Of a stretch of DNA of 64,000 nt, positions 16,578 through 27,015 are shown in pieces. The DNA is taken from contig NZ_JHWC01000003.1 in the NCBI RefSeq assembly GCF_000687535.1, positions 1 to 64,000 on the forward strand, read 5' to 3'. How positions within the stretch are numbered: position 1 is the stretch's first letter; the number at the start of each line of letters is the position of its first letter. This stretch comes from Helicobacter rodentium ATCC 700285. GTDB lineage: Bacteria; Campylobacterota; Campylobacteria; Campylobacterales; Helicobacteraceae. The notes under the pieces were generated by a model, which saw only the letters and a list, made by a program, of their open reading frames with translations, was not told the origin of the DNA and did no database searches. Made by a program: the position numbers and the translations under genes.

Positions 16578-17988
16578 TTTTCACAATCTCCCTAAAAATT
16601 GGGAAGTAAAAACCTTAGCAGAAGTTTGCACTTCCAAAAATTCAAATATTGTTTTAAGCAGTATTGAAAATAATACAGGGAAATATCCAATCTATGGCGC
16701 AAAAGGATTTTTAAAAACTATTGATTTCTACACCATAGAAAATGAAAGTCTGGGTATCGTCAAAGATGGTGCAGTAGGCAAGATATTTCTATTACCCCCT
16801 AAATCATCTGTCATTGGGACAATGGCTTACATACAAGCAAATGAAAACTTGAATTTAAAATATTTGTATTATTTTTTGCATACAATCAATTTTAACCGAT
16901 ACATAAGTGGTTCAGTAATCCCGCATATTTATTTTAGAGATTATAAAAAAGAAAAAATCCCCCTGCCGCCCCTTGAAGTGCAAAAAGCCATAGTGGAGAA
17001 GCTAGAAAATGCCTTTACACACATTGATGAGGCGGTGCGTCATCTTAAGGCGGTGCAAACAAACATTCCGCATCTTAAATCCTCCTTGCTCTACTCCGCC
17101 TTTAGCGGCAAACTCACAGAATCTCAAATCACTGCACCTACTTCCACGCTTTCTTTTTCACAAAGAAAATCTAATCCCTCCCCGCTCCCTTTAACAAAAG
17201 AAATGTTCCCTTTCTTTTGCACAAAGGGAGAGCCTGCACACTCTCCACTTCTAGCAAAAAATCGGGCAGGAGGCACTACTGCTCCTGCTTTTTCCGATTT
17301 TTCACACCACGAAGTGGGTGCAGAGTCTCACTATGATTGCCATTCTAAGGCTTTAGCCAAAGAATCTAAAGACAATAATACCCACACTCTCCCTAAAAAT
17401 TGGGAAGTCAAAACACTAGGCGAAGTGTGTGAAATCGTTACAGGTTCAACTCCAAGCAAAAACAATGCAGAATACTATGGAAATGATTTTCCATTTTATA
17501 AACCAACAGATTTAAATAATGGTTATTATGTTGAGGTTGCTTCAGACAATGTTTCACCAAAAGGATTTGAAATATCAAGGCAACTTCCAAGTGGCTCTGT
17601 TTTGGTTACTTGCATAGGTGCAACAATTGGAAAAACGGGTTTGATTAGAAAGAAAGGAATATGCAATCAACAAATAAATGCTATTTTGCCATCACAAAAA
17701 TTTATATCAGAATTTATATATTTTTATTGCATTTCTCCAAAAGTTCAAAACTTTATTAAAACAAATGCTTCATCTACGACATTGCCTATTCTTAATAAAG
17801 CAAATTTTTCAAAACTCCCTATCCCTCTCCCGCCCCTTGAAACCCAAAAGCAAATCGTGCAGATTTTAGAATCCAAATTTGCGCATTTGGAGAAGTTGGC
17901 GCAGTTTGTGAATGCAAGCCTAGAAAATCTCCAAAGGCTCAAATCCTCACTTTTAAACCAAGCCTTTAAGGGTGAGTTGATATGTTAA
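16567..17988 (+). CDS. hsdS: Type I restriction-modification specificity subunit
   Basis: The 473-residue protein consists of two target-recognition domains, each starting with LPKNWEVKTL.EVC and each followed by a conserved helix (PLPPLEVQKAIVEKLENAF, and PLPPLETQKQIVQILESKF). The two domains read the two halves of a bipartite DNA site, and the helices set the spacing and bind HsdM. The first domain covers roughly residues 8-190 and the second 272-473. The linker, about residues 190-272, is unusually long and compositionally odd (proline, serine and histidine rich) and is encoded by two DNA palindromes. The start ATG at 16567 overlaps the end of rloC. Confidence 0.92.
   Translation: MTNNFHNLPKNWEVKTLAEVCTSKNSNIVLSSIENNTGKYPIYGAKGFLKTIDFYTIENESLGIVKDGAVGKIFLLPPKSSVIGTMAYIQANENLNLKYLYYFLHTINFNRYISGSVIPHIYFRDYKKEKIPLPPLEVQKAIVEKLENAFTHIDEAVRHLKAVQTNIPHLKSSLLYSAFSGKLTESQITAPTSTLSFSQRKSNPSPLPLTKEMFPFFCTKGEPAHSPLLAKNRAGGTTAPAFSDFSHHEVGAESHYDCHSKALAKESKDNNTHTLPKNWEVKTLGEVCEIVTGSTPSKNNAEYYGNDFPFYKPTDLNNGYYVEVASDNVSPKGFEISRQLPSGSVLVTCIGATIGKTGLIRKKGICNQQINAILPSQKFISEFIYFYCISPKVQNFIKTNASSTTLPILNKANFSKLPIPLPPLETQKQIVQILESKFAHLEKLAQFVNASLENLQRLKSSLLNQAFKGELIC
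16587..16607 (+). repeat. 21-bp direct repeat, copy at first recognition domain of hsdS
   Basis: TCTCCCTAAAAATTGGGAAG plus a following T is identical to 17388-17408. It encodes the start of the first target-recognition domain (LPKNWEV). Confidence 0.9.
17185..17326 (+). repeat. Two tandem palindromes inside the hsdS linker
   Basis: The first palindrome (17185-17230) has arms CTCCCTTTAACAAAAGAAA and TTTCTTTTGCACAAAGGGAG. The second (about 17239-17326) has inner arms AAAAATCGGGCAGGAG and CTCCTGCTTTTTCCGATTTT and outer arms built on CCACTTC/GAAGTGG. Both are translated within hsdS without a stop. They look like an inserted repetitive element rather than protein-selected sequence. Confidence 0.7.
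17388..17408 (+). repeat. 21-bp direct repeat, copy at second recognition domain of hsdS
   Basis: It is identical to 16587-16607. It marks the beginning of the second recognition domain, and homologous recombination between the copies would delete or swap the first domain in frame. Confidence 0.9.
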
Positions 17989-18020
17989 GATTCCGCTTAA
18001 TTTTTAACAGAATTGGAGAT

Positions 18021-18051
18021 TGTGTTAAAAAAATGGAAGAAAATTAACACA
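18021..18051. promoter_or_regulatory. Inverted repeat in the hsdS-hsdM gap
   Basis: TGTGTTAA at 18021-18028 and TTAACACA at 18044-18051 are perfect inverted arms. They lie in the 109-base gap before hsdM, which has its own AAAGGGG ribosome site. The repeat could be an operator for separate hsdM expression or part of a stem. No regulator is known. Confidence 0.35.
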
Positions 18052-18097
18052 TTGTGGAAATGAACTAAAACTTTAAAAATAATACAAAGGGGCAAAA

Positions 18098-19525
18098 ATG
18101 AGTGAAAAAGCGATTGTCGCAAAGGTGTGGAACTTCGCAACGATTTTGCGTGATAGTGGCGTGAGTTATACTGAATATGTCGCGCAGTTAAGCTATTTGC
18201 TGTTTTTGAAAATGGAAAGTGAGCGGGAGAGTATCGGAGAGAGTAGCAAAATCCCCGCAAACTGCAAATGGGAGCGGCTTATAAACCTAGATGGGCTAGA
18301 GTTAGAGAATGCGTATAATGCCGCACTCGCACAACTTGCAAAGAGTGAGGGCGTGATAGGGCTTATCTACAATGACGCGCAAAACAAAATCAAAGAACCC
18401 GCGAATCTCAAAAAACTTTTTATGCTTATGGATAGTGAAACTTGGCTAGGCTTGAATGTAGATATAAAAGGCGCGATTTATGAGGGACTACTTGCAAAAA
18501 ATGCCACAGAGACAAAGGCGGGAGCGGGGCAGTATTTCACGCCTCGCGTGCTGATAGATTCTATTGTGGGGCTAATGGAGCTTAAACCCAATATGGAGGT
18601 ATGCGACCCTGCGTGTGGGACGGGCGGATTTTTGCTAAGTGCGTATGAGGCGATGAAAGCACAGACAAAGGACAAAGAGGAACTCAAACGCTTACGCAAT
18701 GAGAGGCTTTATGGCAAGGATATTACGCCCTTAGTGGCGTCTTTGTGTGCGATGAATCTGTATCTGCACGGAATCGGGGGCGAGGGAGGTGTAATAGAAA
18801 TCGGGGATTCTCTAAGTGAGTTAGGCAATCGGCGGTTTGATAGGGTGCTAACCAATCCGCCCTTTGGCAAGAAATCGGCGACTAAGATTTTAGCCGAAAA
18901 TGGCAAGGTGAAAAGCCAAAAGGACGAATACAACAGAGAGGATTTTTTCGCCACAACCTCTAATAAGCAATTAAATTTCTTGCAACACATTATGAATCTT
19001 TTAAAAATCGGGGGCAAAGCCGCAGTCGTGCTACCCGATAATGTGCTGTTTGAAGCGGGAGCGGGGGAGAAGGTGCGCAAAAAACTCTTAGAGGATTTTA
19101 ATCTGCATACGATTTTGCGGCTTCCTACTGGGATTTTTTACGCGCAAGGCGTGAAAGCGAATGTGCTGTTTTTTGACAAAGTCGCAACAAGCGAGGATTC
19201 CACGCAAAAGGTGTGGGTGTATGATATGCGCACGAATATGAATCTAAGCCTTGTAACAAGCCCTTTGAGTGCGGAGCATTTGCGGGAGTTTGAAGCAAGT
19301 TTTTGCGCAGGCGCAATGGAAAATCGCAAGGAGAGTGAGCGATTCCGCGCTTTTAGCATTGGAGAGATTAAGAAACGCGATAAGATAAATTTGGATATTT
19401 TTTGGTTAAAAGATGAGAGTTTGGAGGATTTGGAGAATCTGCCAAGCCCAGAGGAACTAAGCAAGGAAATTTGCAAGAATCTTAAGGCTGCTTTAAAGGA
19501 AATGGAGCAATTAGGGGCGGGGTAG
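18098..19525 (+). CDS. hsdM: Type I restriction-modification DNA methyltransferase subunit
   Basis: The 475-residue protein has the HsdM N-terminal helical domain (VWNFATILRDSGVSYTEYV), the lead-in AGAGQYFTPRVLIDSIVG, SAM-binding motif I DPACGTGGFLLSAYEAM (about residue 170) and the catalytic NPPFG (about 252) of N6-adenine methyltransferases. With HsdS it forms the M2S modification enzyme, which works without HsdR. The gene is complete, so the locus could still methylate. It is last in the order hsdR-rloC-hsdS-hsdM, preceded by CAAAGGGGCAAAA. Confidence 0.95.
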   Translation: MSEKAIVAKVWNFATILRDSGVSYTEYVAQLSYLLFLKMESERESIGESSKIPANCKWERLINLDGLELENAYNAALAQLAKSEGVIGLIYNDAQNKIKEPANLKKLFMLMDSETWLGLNVDIKGAIYEGLLAKNATETKAGAGQYFTPRVLIDSIVGLMELKPNMEVCDPACGTGGFLLSAYEAMKAQTKDKEELKRLRNERLYGKDITPLVASLCAMNLYLHGIGGEGGVIEIGDSLSELGNRRFDRVLTNPPFGKKSATKILAENGKVKSQKDEYNREDFFATTSNKQLNFLQHIMNLLKIGGKAAVVLPDNVLFEAGAGEKVRKKLLEDFNLHTILRLPTGIFYAQGVKANVLFFDKVATSEDSTQKVWVYDMRTNMNLSLVTSPLSAEHLREFEASFCAGAMENRKESERFRAFSIGEIKKRDKINLDIFWLKDESLEDLENLPSPEELSKEICKNLKAALKEMEQLGAG

Positions 19526-19560
19526 AGTATAAAGTTTTATTGCCCCTTTTGTTTTATACA
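19513..19560 (+). terminator. Possible bidirectional stem at the hsdM 3' end
   Basis: AGGGGC near 19513 can pair with GCCCCT followed by TTT near 19545, and GTATAAA pairs with TTTATAC at 19528-19559. The stem lies between two convergent genes, where a terminator is expected. The loop is large, so this is uncertain. Confidence 0.35.
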
Positions 19561-19573
19561 ACATAAAATTTTA

Positions 19574-20011
19574 CTAAATAACTCCCATCAACTCCTTTTT
19601 GCAAAATAAAAAATATCCTGTCGGGAGGCTTCTTTTGTGGGTTTTATAAGTATTTAAACAATAATCATTTTGCAAAAATAAATCAAACAATTCCTCTTGT
19701 TTAAGCCTTTTGACCCAAATTTTGTTGTCTCCGCCCACATTAACAAAGTTATAACTGCACAAAATATATTTAGGCTGCAGTGCGCAAATTTTAGAAACAA
19801 AGCTTGGCAAATCGTGGATATATTCAAACACTCCCGCGCATACGATGAAATCAAATTGATTTTGAGAAAAAATCGGAAATTCTCCCTGATTAAAATCGCA
19901 GAGGATATTATCGGGCTTTTGTGGGTATAAATCCACGCCATAATAATCAGGATTCAAGCCATTCTCCGCTAGCACCTCCCTAAAATACTGAATCCCACAA
20001 CCTAAATCCAA
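19574..20011 (-). CDS. C-terminal SAM-dependent methyltransferase domain
   Basis: The frame is open from the G tract at 20138 and has an internal ATG at 20011. LDLGCGIQYFREVLAENGL is the SAM-binding motif I, YYGVDLYP the second strand, and FDFIVCAGVFEYIHDLP the acidic motif typical of small-molecule class I methyltransferases. Translation starting at 20011 would cut off the first strand, so production through the upstream frame is more likely. The substrate is unknown, probably a sugar or glycan residue. Confidence 0.7.
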   Translation of the reverse strand: MDLGCGIQYFREVLAENGLNPDYYGVDLYPQKPDNILCDFNQGEFPIFSQNQFDFIVCAGVFEYIHDLPSFVSKICALQPKYILCSYNFVNVGGDNKIWVKRLKQEELFDLFLQNDYCLNTYKTHKRSLPTGYFLFCKKELMGVI

Positions 20012-20129
20012 AACAGATTTTAGAGGATTCCTTGCTTCTTTGGAGAGTAAATCAAGCAGAATCTGCGCTCTTTGCTTAAACTCTAAATCATAAGCAAAAT
20101 CCTCTTTCCAAGTATTTTCTACTAACTCT

Positions 20130-20948
20130 CTATTTTGCCCCCCCCCCGCAGAGTTTAGAATCTGTATTTTGCGATTCTGTCATTTTTGGGGTGAAATCTG
20201 CGATTCTTTGGCGAATTGTTTGCAAGGTTTCTTTATCTACACTTTCTCCCATTGCTTCTTTTATGCTAAGCCTTAGATTCTCTAGCATATCTTGCTTTAG
20301 CGATTCTATGTCTAAGGGTTTGGGGGCAAAATCTACGCGTCCCTTTTCTAAATCCTCTAGGGTGTAAATTGGCACGATTCCATTAAGCGCAGAAAATCTC
20401 TGTAAGTTTTCCTCATTTCTTGCGATTAAAACCACCGGAATCCCCATTGCAATCGCTGGAGAAGCACAATGCAACGCACAAGTGATGATGAGTTTTGCTT
20501 GTGTTTTGTAAGTTTCTAATAAATCCTCACTGCGTTGATAAAAACTCTGCCATTGCAAAGATTTTTCATTAGAAACATCTTGTTGATTAACACTGATTGC
20601 GCCCTCACGCAAATGTTGTGGAATAAATTTTAATAAATTTTCTGGAATCCCTACTAAAAATACCTTTGTCGCTTGTTTTGCTTCCTCTTGTGTGCGTTTG
20701 GGCAATGTAAGCGTAAGACAACGCGAAAGATAAGCTTCTAACCCTGATTTTTGACAAAATTGTAAAGTCGCTAAATCCCTACAACCAATGCTTTTATTTT
20801 CAAAATACCAAGGATAATAGACAAGAAAATATTGCAAAAATTTCTGAATCGCGGAAGTAAAATGTGTGCCTACAAAAATAGGCAAAAGAAAATGGTTAGG
20901 AATGAAGTGCGGAGTTTCTGAAAAAGCAAACCAACCCTGCATAATCAC
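20130..20948 (-). CDS. Pyruvyl transferase, main C-terminal part
   Basis: The sequence MQGWFAFSETPHFIPN, then LPIFVGTHFTSAIQKFLQYF and IGCRDLATLQF, and later IITCALHCASPAIAMGIPVVLI, follows the order of polysaccharide pyruvyl transferase family proteins (G-R-D motif and a C-terminal H-C/S-A-I-A segment). In its own frame it starts at GTG 20948 without a ribosome site, so it depends on the upstream frame. It ends in CGGGAK at the second G tract. Confidence 0.7.
   Translation of the reverse strand: MIMQGWFAFSETPHFIPNHFLLPIFVGTHFTSAIQKFLQYFLVYYPWYFENKSIGCRDLATLQFCQKSGLEAYLSRCLTLTLPKRTQEEAKQATKVFLVGIPENLLKFIPQHLREGAISVNQQDVSNEKSLQWQSFYQRSEDLLETYKTQAKLIITCALHCASPAIAMGIPVVLIARNEENLQRFSALNGIVPIYTLEDLEKGRVDFAPKPLDIESLKQDMLENLRLSIKEAMGESVDKETLQTIRQRIADFTPKMTESQNTDSKLCGGGAK
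20138..20147 (-). repeat. G10 tract (C10 on plus strand), second switch
   Basis: Ten C on the plus strand are flanked by TTTTG and GCAGAG. The tract lies between the pyruvyl transferase and methyltransferase frames. A length of 9 or 12 fuses them. Confidence 0.9.
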
Positions 20949-20962
20949 AGGAGTTAAAGCAT

Positions 20963-21352
20963 TTAAAGAGCTATTTGCCCCCCCCCCGCGGGATAGTAGC
21001 TGATGAGTGAATCTCTATCAAAAAATTCAAAAGTTGCTTTAGGATTCAAGGATAAAAGGGCATTTTTTGTCGCAAGAGTTTGGATAAAATCCCCTAGATT
21101 ATGATGAGAATATTTAGGAATATGTTTATTATAAGAAAATAATAAAAAGTGATTTTTATGGATTGGCAAATTTGCGTGAGGCAACACAAAATTTCTTAAA
21201 GCAAAAATTTCATTTTCCATAGATTTTACCGCTTCTATTTCTGCTAATTTTAGATTGAGGCTATTATTCACTCTTGTAAGTTTATTAGAAAGCTTGAAAT
21301 TGTTGGCAATATAAGCAATAATAGGCTTTTTAAGTTTTTCAAAAAGTTTCAT
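20963..21352 (-). CDS. Pyruvyl transferase, N-terminal part
   Basis: The 129-residue frame begins with MKLFEKLKKPIIAYIANNFK and a short coiled region, then HHNLGDFIQTLATKNALL and FEFFDRDSLISYYPAGGG, where the G tract is translated, and terminates shortly after. This is the nucleotide-sugar or glycan-binding start of a pyruvyl transferase family protein. Its ATG overlaps the plsY stop codon. Confidence 0.65.
   Translation of the reverse strand: MKLFEKLKKPIIAYIANNFKLSNKLTRVNNSLNLKLAEIEAVKSMENEIFALRNFVLPHANLPIHKNHFLLFSYNKHIPKYSHHNLGDFIQTLATKNALLSLNPKATFEFFDRDSLISYYPAGGGQIAL
20978..20987 (-). repeat. G10 tract (C10 on plus strand), first switch
   Basis: Ten C on the plus strand are flanked by TATTTG and GCGGGA. 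The tract lies between the N-terminal and main pyruvyl transferase frames. A length of 8 or 11 joins them. Confidence 0.9.
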
Positions 21353-21996
21353 AATACCTTTTGCTCCTTTCTTTGGATTAAACGGATAATATTAGGAATA
21401 TGTTTATAAAGGACAATGCACATTATCAAAACTAAAGGCGTGTGGGTGGTGATATGTGGAATCTCGGGGTGCAAAAAGAAGCTAGAACCCACGCCACAAA
21501 TCACACCAAAAAGCGAGGCTAAGGAGGAGATTTTTAATAATTTTCCAACAACAAACCATATTACCAAGCCCAAAAGTGCTTCTAAGGGTAAAAACACCGC
21601 AATCACACCCACGCTAGAGGCGACACCCTTTCCTCCCTCTAGTTTTAAAAATGGGCTAAAACAATGCCCAACAACAACTAAAAACGCCATCATCCATTGC
21701 GCTTCATAACTGATACCAAACGCCTTAGCTACCATTAAAATAAAAACGCCTTTGAGCGCATCACTTAGCATTGTGAGAATCGCGACTTTTTTAGCAATCT
21801 TTGGATTTGTCTCTTTCAAGGCTCTTAAAACATTTGTTGCGCCGATACTTCCACTCCCAACTTGACGAATATCCACTCCACCAAGATATTTTCCATACAA
21901 AAGTCCAAAAGGGATTCCGCCTACCAAATACGCAAGAGTGTAAAAGATTCCATTTAAACTTGTAAAAAAATCAAGGATTCCTGCTATTAGATACAT
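21349..21996 (-). CDS. plsY: Glycerol-3-phosphate acyltransferase PlsY
   Basis: The 215-residue integral membrane enzyme transfers an acyl group from acyl-phosphate to glycerol-3-phosphate, the first step of phospholipid synthesis. The three PlsY motifs are visible: GSGSIGATNVLRAL, GHCFSPFLKLEGGKGVASS, and the final SLFGVICGVGSS region. Length and hydrophobic pattern are normal. It starts 10 bases after the gyrB stop and overlaps the next gene by 4 bases, so it is probably in the gyrB transcription unit. Confidence 0.94.
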   Translation of the reverse strand: MYLIAGILDFFTSLNGIFYTLAYLVGGIPFGLLYGKYLGGVDIRQVGSGSIGATNVLRALKETNPKIAKKVAILTMLSDALKGVFILMVAKAFGISYEAQWMMAFLVVVGHCFSPFLKLEGGKGVASSVGVIAVFLPLEALLGLVIWFVVGKLLKISSLASLFGVICGVGSSFFLHPEIPHITTHTPLVLIMCIVLYKHIPNIIRLIQRKEQKVL

Positions 21997-22006
21997 TCAA
22001 CCTGCC

Positions 22007-24340
<2,334 letters not shown>

Positions 24341-24346
24341 TTAAAG

Positions 24347-25414
24347 TTAAAGGATAATAGGCATTACAACGGTGGAGAAATTCTCACTTTTTAGCACAAA
24401 AGGTGCATTTTTACCATTAAGCCCCCAAATAAAATCTGCTGTGTCAATTTGTGTTAAAAAATCCAAAACATGGCGGGAATTGATACCAATTTCAATTTCT
24501 TCTTCAAGAGGTAAATTAATTTCAATTTGTGTTTTAGCTTCTGAATTGTCTTGACTTAAGGATTCAAAAAGAATCTCATTCGCTTTAAAAGTAAGTTTTA
24601 CATCATTAGTAACAGAGTTAATAACCTTAATTCCCTCAATGATTTTTGCTTTTGAAATATTGAGTTCTTTGGTAGTTTCTTTTGGTAAAATTTTTTCATA
24701 ATCTGGGAATTTTCCATTAATAAGATGAGAGAAGAAAATATAATTTTGGGATTTAATAATAATGTCTTTTTCGTTATAAAAAAGTTCAATATTATCAAAG
24801 AATAATCGTTGAATTTCTGTAATAGCTTTTTTAGGAAAGATAAGTGCTAGATTATTACCTGATGCGTTGTCAAATTTTATGATTGCAAGCCGTTTTGTAT
24901 CTGTGGCGACAAAATTGTAAGAATATTCTTTAATATCTAAAAGCGCACCATTTAATTCGCGTTTTTGGTTATTATTGTCAATGACAGGAAAAATTTTTTT
25001 CATTGAGTTGATGAGTTGTAGAGAATTGATTTCTAATTTTGGTAGATTTTCATATTCTGGAAAAGTTGGAAATTCTTGGGCATTAAACATTGGAAGTTTG
25101 AAAGAGCTTTTATTTTGTTTGATATGAAGATTTTCATTGTGAGTACAAAGATTGACATCACCCTCTTTTAATCGTTTGATAATATCTAATGCTTGTTTGC
25201 CATTTACCGTTGCGATTCCATTTTCTGTGATATTTAAAGAATTTGTAATTGTGCAAAGTCCCATTTCAAAATCTGTTGCTTTGCAAATGAGTTGATTATC
25301 TTTTGTTTCAAGATAAATATGGGAGGTAATTTGACTAGAATCTTTTTTATCTAAGAAAGGTTGTAAAGAAGTGAAGATATTATCCAAAACACTATTAGAA
25401 ATGGTAATGTTCAT
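24347..25414 (-). CDS. dnaN: DNA polymerase III beta sliding clamp
   Basis: The 355-residue protein matches the three-domain clamp by length and position. It ends in APFVLKSENFSTVVMPIIL, the usual C-terminal stretch that forms the polymerase-binding pocket. It encircles DNA and tethers polymerase. The ATG at 25414 follows AAAAAGGATTTCTA. It lies between dnaA, after a 172-base AT-rich gap, and gyrB. Confidence 0.95.
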   Translation of the reverse strand: MNITISNSVLDNIFTSLQPFLDKKDSSQITSHIYLETKDNQLICKATDFEMGLCTITNSLNITENGIATVNGKQALDIIKRLKEGDVNLCTHNENLHIKQNKSSFKLPMFNAQEFPTFPEYENLPKLEINSLQLINSMKKIFPVIDNNNQKRELNGALLDIKEYSYNFVATDTKRLAIIKFDNASGNNLALIFPKKAITEIQRLFFDNIELFYNEKDIIIKSQNYIFFSHLINGKFPDYEKILPKETTKELNISKAKIIEGIKVINSVTNDVKLTFKANEILFESLSQDNSEAKTQIEINLPLEEEIEIGINSRHVLDFLTQIDTADFIWGLNGKNAPFVLKSENFSTVVMPIIL

Positions 25415-25586
25415 TAGAAATCCTTTTTTATTTAATAAAATTTAGAAGTATTAGTAGGGTGGTTGAATTGTTGAATAAGTGCTACAAACTTCTAAATTTG
25501 GCTTTTTGTGTGAATGAATAAGCATTTTTATATTTCACATTAATTCACTATTTTAGCAAAACTTTGTTTTTATTGTGCTAAAAGTA
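25415..25586. other. dnaA-dnaN intergenic region, possible second half of the replication origin
   Basis: This 172-base AT-rich gap contains TGTGAATGA at 25509-25517, the complement of TCATTCACA, a DnaA box form used in Helicobacter. There are also box-like TTGAATAA near 25470 and TTAATTCAC near 25540, and a long A/T run toward dnaA that could unwind. It resembles oriC2 of the bipartite Helicobacter origin. Confidence 0.5.
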
Positions 25587-26882
25587 TTATTTTATTTTAT
25601 TTTTTATTTCTTCAATGATAGTTTTAAAATTTGGATTTTCGTTCATTTCATCTTGAATACTTTTCATTGCTTTGCTTACTGTGCTGTGGTCTTTCATTCC
25701 AAAGAAGTTTGCAAGATAGGGCATTGAATTTGGCGTGAGTGTGCGCGCTAAGTAGATTACAATTTTGCGTGCGGTTACGATATTTTTGGAACGATTTTTA
25801 CTTTTAATATCAGAGGGTTTAAGATTGTAATACTTTGCAACAATGTCAATGATTTTATCCATACTAATATTCTCTTTGGATTCTTTAATATATTCTTTTA
25901 AAACATCTTTGACAAAATCAAGATCAATTTCTTGGATATTTGTTACATTCATTGAAAAATTTAATTTAACCAAAACTCCTTCAATTTCACGAATATTATC
26001 GTTAATGTTTGCTGCAATAAAATGGATGATATTGTCTTCAAGATGGATTCTATCTAATTCACATTTTGCGCGGATAATATTGATTTTAGTTTCTAATTCA
26101 GGAGGTTGAATATCTGCTAAAAGTCCGGAAGTAAAACGCGTTTTTAAACGCTCTTCTAAGCCTTTCATATCTTTTGGTGGGCGGTCAGAGGTAAGAACGA
26201 TTTGTTTGTTATTTTCTTTTAATTCATTGAAAGTGTGAAAAAACTCTTCTTGAATCTGCTCTTTTCCACTTAAGAATTGAATATCATCAATGAGCAGATA
26301 ATCACAAGCCCGATATTTTTCGCGGAATCGCTCCATTGTATTATTGCGAATATGTAACAAAAAATCATTCAAGAATTGTTCGCTTGTGGTGTAGATGACA
26401 TTCTTACCTACAAGGATATTTGCGTTACCAATGGCATTGAGTAAATGTGTTTTGCCAAGTCCTGTATTTCCATAAATTACAAGGGGATTATATTTAATAC
26501 TTTGATTTTGTGCCACAGCTTTAGCAACATTAAAAGCAAAGGTATTAGAATTTCCTACTACAAAGGAATCAAAGGTAAAAGAGGGGTTAAGGTTTGTTGT
26601 GCTACTTTGTTTGTTGCGTATATTGCTTTTGTTTTCTTTTTTCTTGTTAGAATTTATTACCTCAACAATTACTTCAGGTTTCAAACCATTATGAATTTCA
26701 AAAAGATGAGCAATTTTATCTGCATATTTTGTTTTTATCCAACTTGCAATGAGAATGTTTGGTGCATTTAGCACGATTCTATCTTCGCGTGAATATTTTT
26801 CATTATAAGTGATTTGACTGATATAATTATCAAACTCAAAAGTCGTGATTTCATCTTTAAGTTGTAATAAAATTGGATTCAA
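25587..26882 (-). CDS. dnaA: Chromosomal replication initiator DnaA
   Basis: DnaA binds the origin and opens it. Domain III shows Walker A YGNTGLGKTHLLNAIG and Walker B YLLIDDIQFLSGKEQ. Domain IV has the DNA-binding signature MKDHSTVSKAMKSI. A GTG at 26906 would extend the protein by eight residues but has no ribosome site. The TTG at 26882, preceded by AAAGG and giving NPILLQLKDEI, aligns with the usual Campylobacter start, so I use it. The upstream gap holds three DnaA boxes, one overlapping the longer start, suggesting autoregulation. Confidence 0.95.
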   Translation of the reverse strand: MNPILLQLKDEITTFEFDNYISQITYNEKYSREDRIVLNAPNILIASWIKTKYADKIAHLFEIHNGLKPEVIVEVINSNKKKENKSNIRNKQSSTTNLNPSFTFDSFVVGNSNTFAFNVAKAVAQNQSIKYNPLVIYGNTGLGKTHLLNAIGNANILVGKNVIYTTSEQFLNDFLLHIRNNTMERFREKYRACDYLLIDDIQFLSGKEQIQEEFFHTFNELKENNKQIVLTSDRPPKDMKGLEERLKTRFTSGLLADIQPPELETKINIIRAKCELDRIHLEDNIIHFIAANINDNIREIEGVLVKLNFSMNVTNIQEIDLDFVKDVLKEYIKESKENISMDKIIDIVAKYYNLKPSDIKSKNRSKNIVTARKIVIYLARTLTPNSMPYLANFFGMKDHSTVSKAMKSIQDEMNENPNFKTIIEEIKNKIK

Positions 26883-26898
26883 ATTTTTACCTTTAAAG

Positions 26899-27015
26899 TT
26901 ATTCACAGGTGTGAATAATATGTGAATAAGTCTTGAAATTTGGAGTGATTTTATCTAAGAATTACTAAAATTTTTATATTATTGCGCAGTTTTTTAAATC
27001 ATTTTAAGGAAATAA
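26899..27015. other. Replication origin candidate (oriC1) with three DnaA boxes
   Basis: Three exact copies of TTATTCACA lie within 31 bases: 26899-26907 on plus, and 26910-26918 and 26921-26929 on minus. They are followed by an A/T-rich stretch up to ruvC. The position between dnaA and its divergent neighbour is that of oriC1 in Helicobacter. Confidence 0.7.

Larger units (their letters stand above)
19574..21352 (-). pseudogene. Phase-variable polysaccharide pyruvyl transferase/methyltransferase, both switches off
   Basis: Three minus-strand frames join into one protein of about 590 residues if two 10-G tracts change length. The N-terminal and middle frames form one polysaccharide pyruvyl transferase: HNLGDFIQTLATKNALL and FFDRDSLISYYP lead into MQGWFAFSETPHFIPN and PIFVGTHFTSA. 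The third is a SAM methyltransferase. The first junction (20978-20987) needs 8 or 11 G and the second (20138-20147) needs 9 or 12 G. Both now hold 10. It probably decorates a surface glycan. The start codon overlaps the plsY stop (ATGA), placing it last in the dnaN-gyrB-plsY strand run. Because both interruptions are long tracts, I regard it as a contingency gene rather than a dead one. Confidence 0.7.
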
